From Lachnospiraceae bacterium UBA3711 (GTDB taxonomy: Bacteria; Bacillota; Clostridia; Lachnospirales; Lachnospiraceae), in NCBI GenBank assembly GCA_002371345.1, contig DFHY01000103.1, forward strand, positions 1-9,477: a DNA stretch of 9,477 nucleotides, written 5' to 3'. The translations under genes were made by a program, and so were the position numbers. Under the pieces are notes generated by a model, which was not told where the DNA came from, did no database searches, and was given only the letters and a program-made list of their open reading frames with translations. Positions 6,037-9,477 of this stretch are shown piece after piece. Each line of letters opens with the position of its first letter. The stretch's first letter is position 1.

Positions 6037-7218
6037 ATGCGATACAGAGAGGATAAGTATGGAAACAAGCTGTCATGTCTTGGGTTTGGGTGTATGCGGT
6101 TTCCCAGGGTAAACGGAAAGATAGACAAGGCGGCAACAGAAGAACTGCTGCTTCGTGCCTATGAGTCAGGAATCAATTATTACGATACGGCATATATCTA
6201 TCCGGGCAGTGAGGAGACCATCGGAGAGATATTTGAGAAGAACCATATCCGGGAGAAGGTCAATATCGCTACCAAGCTGCCTCACTACATGATCCGGTCG
6301 GGCGAGGCGCTGGATAAATACTTCGACGAGCATCTTCGCAGGCTGCGCACGAGTTATATAGATTACTATCTTATGCATATGATGAATGATATCGGAGCGT
6401 GGGAGAAGCTTCAGAAGCTTGGGATAGAAGAGTGGCTTGAGGAGAAGAAGGCTTCCGGGCAGATACGGCAGGTCGGATTCTCATATCACGGTAACAGCGA
6501 TATGTTCTGCAGGGTCATAGATGCATATGACTGGGACTTCTGCCAGATTCAGTACAACTACATGGACGAGCATTCACAGGCCGGCAGAGAGGGGCTTGAG
6601 TACGCTCACAGCAAGGGGATTCCGGTAGTTATCATGGAGCCGCTGCGCGGCGGCAAGCTGGCGTCGAAGCTTCCGAAGGACGCGGTAAGGATATTCAAAA
6701 ATCACAGCGCACATCACAGTCCCGCGCAGTGGGCTTTTCTCTGGCTCTGGGACCAGAAGGAGGTCACTGTGGTCCTGTCCGGCATGAACTCAATGGATAT
6801 GCTGAAGGAGAACATCAGGACAGCCAGGCATGGCATTCCTGGCGTTCTGGCTGATGAAGACAGGGACATGCTCAACGAGGTGGCGTCTGTCATAAACGCG
6901 AACATGAAGGTGGGATGTACAGGCTGCCATTACTGCATGCCATGTCCGAGAGGAGTAGATATACCAGGCACATTTTCTGCATATAACCGTATCAGCAGCG
7001 AGGGAAAAGCTGCCGGGAGACGGGAATACCTGATGACTACCGCGATGCGAAAGGACAGCGCTTCCGCTTCACAGTGCATCGAATGCGGCAAGTGCGAGAG
7101 CCACTGTCCGCAGCATATACAGATCCGGCAGGAGCTTAAGAACGCGCGCCGGGCTCTGGAGACTCCTGTGTACAAGGCGGCGAAAGCAGGAGTTAAGCTG
7201 TTTCATCTGTACGGGTGA
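6037..7218 (+). CDS. Aldo/keto reductase with C-terminal [4Fe-4S] ferredoxin domain
   Basis: This is a cytoplasmic oxidoreductase of the aldo/keto reductase superfamily, in the subgroup that carries an iron-sulfur tail and is frequent in anaerobes. The (beta/alpha)8 barrel spans residues about 1-285; the catalytic tetrad reads as Asp50, Tyr55, Lys80 and His114 (YYDTAYIYPGSEE, ATKLPH, YYLMHMM). IVMEPLRGGKL and VVLSGMNSMDMLKENI are subgroup hallmarks near the cofactor site. Cys294/297/300/303 (CTGCHYCMPCP) and Cys347/350/353/357 (CIECGKCESHCP) can bind iron-sulfur clusters. GGAGG at 6025-6029 is seven bases before the ATG. The substrate is not predictable; the iron-sulfur tail suggests electron transfer to or from ferredoxin or flavin partners rather than plain NADPH chemistry alone. 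The last 16 bases overlap the convergent methyltransferase gene. Its length (393) is normal for the subgroup. Confidence 0.92.
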   Translation: MRYREDKYGNKLSCLGFGCMRFPRVNGKIDKAATEELLLRAYESGINYYDTAYIYPGSEETIGEIFEKNHIREKVNIATKLPHYMIRSGEALDKYFDEHLRRLRTSYIDYYLMHMMNDIGAWEKLQKLGIEEWLEEKKASGQIRQVGFSYHGNSDMFCRVIDAYDWDFCQIQYNYMDEHSQAGREGLEYAHSKGIPVVIMEPLRGGKLASKLPKDAVRIFKNHSAHHSPAQWAFLWLWDQKEVTVVLSGMNSMDMLKENIRTARHGIPGVLADEDRDMLNEVASVINANMKVGCTGCHYCMPCPRGVDIPGTFSAYNRISSEGKAAGRREYLMTTAMRKDSASASQCIECGKCESHCPQHIQIRQELKNARRALETPVYKAAKAGVKLFHLYG

Positions 7219-8051
7219 CGAAGCTCCCAGAAAGCGACCGCGCTGGCGGCAGCCACATTCAGGGAATCCACACCTTCGGCCATTGGGATGAGAACGACAT
7301 CGTCGCAGGCTTCAATGGTCTCGCTGCGCAGGCCGTTTCCTTCATTTCCGAGGATCACGGCGAGACGGCGCACATCCTTGAGGGCCGGATCAGCGACAGA
7401 GATTGAATTGCCTGAGAGCGCCATCGCCGCGGTTCGGATTCCCTGCGCTTTCATACCCTCGCAGATCTTATCTCCGGACAGACCTGTCATATACCAGGGA
7501 ACCTGGAAGACACATCCCATGCTGACTCTCAGACATCTGCGGGAGAGAGGATCACAGCAGCCCTTTGACAGCAGAACGGCGTCGACGCCGAGGGCTGCGG
7601 CATTGCGGAATACCGAGCCGATATTCGCCGGGTTTCCCACCTCCTCAAGGACGGCTATTCTGCTGAATGTGTCCGGAAGTATGGGCAGAGAGCTGCCGCC
7701 AGGGCTGACTGAAGCCGGGCGTGAGCGCGTTTTCCTCCGGAAAAGGGACAGCACTCCCCGGGTCATGGGATAGCCCGAGATCTCCAGATACTTCGCCGTC
7801 GGAGCGTGGTATGCAGGTATATCGGGAAACATTGTGAAGAGCTGCCTGGCCTCCCTGTTGATCTGTGAATCCTCGATCAGCATGGATATGATCTCATATC
7901 CGGCTTCAAACGCACGTATAGTGACCTTGGCGCTTTCCGCGATAAACAGCCCGGGCTCCGGTTCGTAATAACGGGCAAGTATTGATTCTTTTTCGGCGTT
8001 GAACAGTTTGAGAAGCTCACCGGGAGCCTCTGAGTACGGCAGAAGCGGCAT
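7203..8051 (-). CDS. SpoU/TrmH-family RNA 2'-O-ribose methyltransferase
   Basis: This enzyme is predicted to methylate the 2'-OH of a ribose in rRNA or tRNA using S-adenosylmethionine. The C-terminal SPOUT trefoil-knot domain (about 130-280) has all three family motifs: NPANIGSVFRNA (140-151, with the catalytic Arg149), LGNEGNGL (234-241) and IPMAEGVDSLNVAAA (255-269). Residues 1-105 look like the substrate-binding domain (LFIAES at 35-40, GVLSLFRRK at 99-107). A low-complexity Ser/Pro/Arg linker (108-125) joins the two. The ribosome binding site is GGAGGA on the minus strand (8061-8066), nine bases before the ATG. It overlaps the reductase gene tail-to-tail by 16 bases, leaving no room for a terminator between them, and is divergent from the PAP2 gene. 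The exact target nucleotide (RlmB-, TrmH- or TsnR-like) cannot be decided here. Confidence 0.92.
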   Translation of the reverse strand: MPLLPYSEAPGELLKLFNAEKESILARYYEPEPGLFIAESAKVTIRAFEAGYEIISMLIEDSQINREARQLFTMFPDIPAYHAPTAKYLEISGYPMTRGVLSLFRRKTRSRPASVSPGGSSLPILPDTFSRIAVLEEVGNPANIGSVFRNAAALGVDAVLLSKGCCDPLSRRCLRVSMGCVFQVPWYMTGLSGDKICEGMKAQGIRTAAMALSGNSISVADPALKDVRRLAVILGNEGNGLRSETIEACDDVVLIPMAEGVDSLNVAAASAVAFWELRHPYR

Positions 8052-8066
8052 GCGATATGATCCTCC

Positions 8067-8110
8067 GGTTATAAGTATAGTTATTATATCAAAATGAAAT
8101 CAGAAAGAAA
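8067..8110. promoter_or_regulatory. AT-rich divergent promoter region
   Basis: The 70 bases between the divergent methyltransferase and phosphatase starts must contain the promoter of at least the methyltransferase gene. The stretch is markedly AT-rich, with -10-like hexamers on both strands: TATAAT on the minus strand near 8083-8089, and several TATTAT/TATA-like words on the plus strand. No -35 element at the proper distance stood out, so individual promoters are not assigned. Confidence 0.4.
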
Positions 8111-8121
8111 ATGAGATCAAG

Positions 8122-9039
8122 ATGAATATGACAGTACTAAGAGCGCTTGAGAGTATAAGAAATCCTTTTCTCGACTGCCTGTTTATCGTAATCTCCCATT
8201 TGGGAGCCGAGGTGGTGTCTGTTATAGCCGCGTTTGTGATCTACTGGTGTGTGAGCAGGAAGAAAGGATTTTTTGTTCTGGCGAATATTGTATTCGGAGC
8301 AGGGCTGTGCCAGACTCTGAAGATGTTTTTCAGCGTCCCGAGGCCTTTTGTAAAGTATCCTGACTTCAAGATAGTTGAAGGCGCCAGATCTACAGCTGCG
8401 GGAAATTCATTCCCGAGCGGCCACTCGCAGAATTCGACCTCGCTGTTCGGATCGCTGGCGGTCCTGTTCAGGAACAGGATAGTCCGGATCATCTGCGTTG
8501 TGATGATCGCGCTGGTCATATTCTCAAGAATGTATCTCGGGGCGCATTATCCCACCGATGTGCTGGCCGGATTCATTTGCGGGATCGCAGTTCTGTCATT
8601 CATGTCATTTCTATTCAGAAAGTTTGGAGACAGGGCGAACTTCATACCGGCACTCTTCGGGACGGGCGGACTGATTCTGCTGTTCGTGGAGCTGATGTTT
8701 GAGTTTGGCCCGTGGAAGGGAATACCGGATCCGGAGAATATGCATGATATGCTGAAGTCTGTCGGAATCTTCACCGGAAGCGCTCTGGCTATAGCTGTCG
8801 GAAATCTGATCGAGAGACGGTATGTGCGGTTCGATACAGAGGCCGTCTGGTGGGCTCAGATTCTGAAATGCGCAGCGGGACTCGGATTGTTCGGCGTTCT
8901 CCTTATTGTGATGAAGATCCCGGTGCAGGCTCTGTTTGGAGAGGCCTGTATAGGCTACGTGGTGAGATTCTTCTTCCCGGGACTGTTTGCCGTCTGTGTG
9001 TGGCCGATGGTATTCAGGCGTCTGCCGCGGAAAAGATGA
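8122..9039 (+). CDS. PAP2-family membrane phosphatase
   Basis: This integral membrane protein belongs to the type 2 phosphatidic acid phosphatase superfamily, which dephosphorylates lipid phosphates such as phosphatidate or undecaprenyl pyrophosphate on the outer face of the membrane. All three active-site motifs are present: KMFFSVPRP (Lys67, Arg74), PSGH (98-101, His101) and SRMYLGAHYPTD (Arg136, nucleophile-type His142, Asp146). Hydrophobic segments lie near residues 30-42, 50-62, 105-116, 122-135, 148-164, 177-193, 213-229, 248-266 and 283-298. The core is followed by about 135 residues with three or four extra membrane segments, longer than minimal BcrC- or PgpB-type enzymes. Two ATG codons (8122, 8128) are possible; the Shine-Dalgarno is weak (GAG about ten bases upstream). 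A 38-base gap separates it from the next gene, probably in one operon. The particular lipid substrate is unknown. Confidence 0.9.
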   Translation: MNMTVLRALESIRNPFLDCLFIVISHLGAEVVSVIAAFVIYWCVSRKKGFFVLANIVFGAGLCQTLKMFFSVPRPFVKYPDFKIVEGARSTAAGNSFPSGHSQNSTSLFGSLAVLFRNRIVRIICVVMIALVIFSRMYLGAHYPTDVLAGFICGIAVLSFMSFLFRKFGDRANFIPALFGTGGLILLFVELMFEFGPWKGIPDPENMHDMLKSVGIFTGSALAIAVGNLIERRYVRFDTEAVWWAQILKCAAGLGLFGVLLIVMKIPVQALFGEACIGYVVRFFFPGLFAVCVWPMVFRRLPRKR

Positions 9040-9077
9040 GACTAAGGCTCAGACTTTGTCTTCGGAGGTGAGGTAAA

Positions 9078-9477
9078 ATGGATTATACGTATACTGAGCC
9101 GGGGAAGAAGCCGCACAGTGGAATAGCGCTGCTGCTTTCTATCCTCAGCATAGCGGTAACTTTAGTGTTTGGATTTCTGTTCGGAATGTTCGCGGTTATA
9201 CCTGCAGTCATAATGGCCGGCATAGGCATCTTTCTTGGAGTCTCATCTATGCGCGCAACCTCAGGCCGGTCCGGAAAGGGCGGGCTGATCACAGGGATCA
9301 CCTCGATTCTTCTGAGCATTATGATAGGCGGAATGGTAATGTCCATTGGAGGGTTCCTGAGATCGGACGAGGTCCGCAGCAGTGTTCCGACATTGGCGGC
9401 TTATTCTGGTGAGAGCTGGAGAGGAATCGCGGGATTGCTGCTGAAGATGAAATCTGACAATGTCGACTTCGACCAGC
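9078..9477 (+). CDS. Small multi-spanning membrane protein of unknown function (3' end outside the window)
   Basis: An open frame of 133 codons starts at ATG 9078 and runs off the window. GGAGGTG at 9064-9070, seven bases before the ATG, supports a real start. The protein has a short polar N-terminus rich in Tyr, Pro and Lys (MDYTYTEPGKKPHSG), two adjacent hydrophobic segments (about residues 16-36 and 37-58, Gly/Ile-rich), a basic Gly/Ser/Arg hinge (about 60-71), and a third hydrophobic segment (about 72-92). A hydrophilic, outward- or inward-facing region follows (SDEVRSSV..., NVDFDQ). The N-terminal layout recalls the small DUF4190-like membrane modules common in Gram-positive bacteria, but I do not assign a family. 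It follows the PAP2 gene after 38 bases on the same strand, so co-transcription is likely. No function can be stated. Confidence 0.72.
   Translation, partial: MDYTYTEPGKKPHSGIALLLSILSIAVTLVFGFLFGMFAVIPAVIMAGIGIFLGVSSMRATSGRSGKGGLITGITSILLSIMIGGMVMSIGGFLRSDEVRSSVPTLAAYSGESWRGIAGLLLKMKSDNVDFDQ

Noticed and set aside
7288..7773. Plus-strand open frame (161 codons) opposite the methyltransferase gene
   Set aside because: All three SpoU/TrmH motifs are encoded on the minus strand here; the plus-strand product is Ser/Arg/Pro-rich with no family features.

Overview
The window looks like chromosomal DNA of a strictly anaerobic Gram-positive bacterium of the Clostridia, most likely a gut-type lineage near Lachnospiraceae. 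The grounds are good AGGAGG-type ribosome binding sites in front of most genes, a clostridial-style long PreA with extra N-terminal cysteines, a ferredoxin-domain aldo/keto reductase, and G+C judged by eye at a little over 50%. The lineage is inference; no rRNA or marker gene is present.

Left part (1-3535): a two-gene unit encodes a MATE-family exporter with a C-terminal anti-sigma-factor-like (HATPase) domain, overlapping by 11 bases with an ATP-grasp ligase. I read the pair as making and exporting a small peptide- or amide-type metabolite, by analogy with BacD/BacE of bacilysin. The unit lies between two copies of a 25-bp direct repeat (1-25 and 3511-3535), the left one cut by the window edge. 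Its codon use differs clearly from the genes to its right: by hand count the two genes have 6 and 3 ATA codons and 7 and 3 GGA codons, against 15 ATA and 19 GGA in preA alone. This suggests a horizontally acquired cassette. A hairpin-rich spacer (3273-3576) separates it from the next gene and holds a terminator-like structure, a possible promoter and the full-length-looking copy of the repeat element.

Middle part (3577-7218), all on the plus strand: a PreA-like dihydropyrimidine dehydrogenase, the SurE 5'-nucleotidase, and an aldo/keto reductase with two C-terminal [4Fe-4S] motifs. PreA and SurE could both touch nucleotide and pyrimidine salvage or catabolism, but the 109- and 137-base gaps leave it open whether these genes share a transcript.

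Right part (7203-9477): a SpoU/TrmH-family RNA 2'-O-methyltransferase on the minus strand overlaps the reductase gene tail-to-tail by 16 bases. It is divergent, across a 70-base AT-rich gap, from a PAP2-family membrane phosphatase. That gene is followed by the start of a small membrane protein that runs off the window end. No tRNA, rRNA, CRISPR array, transposase or integrase was seen.
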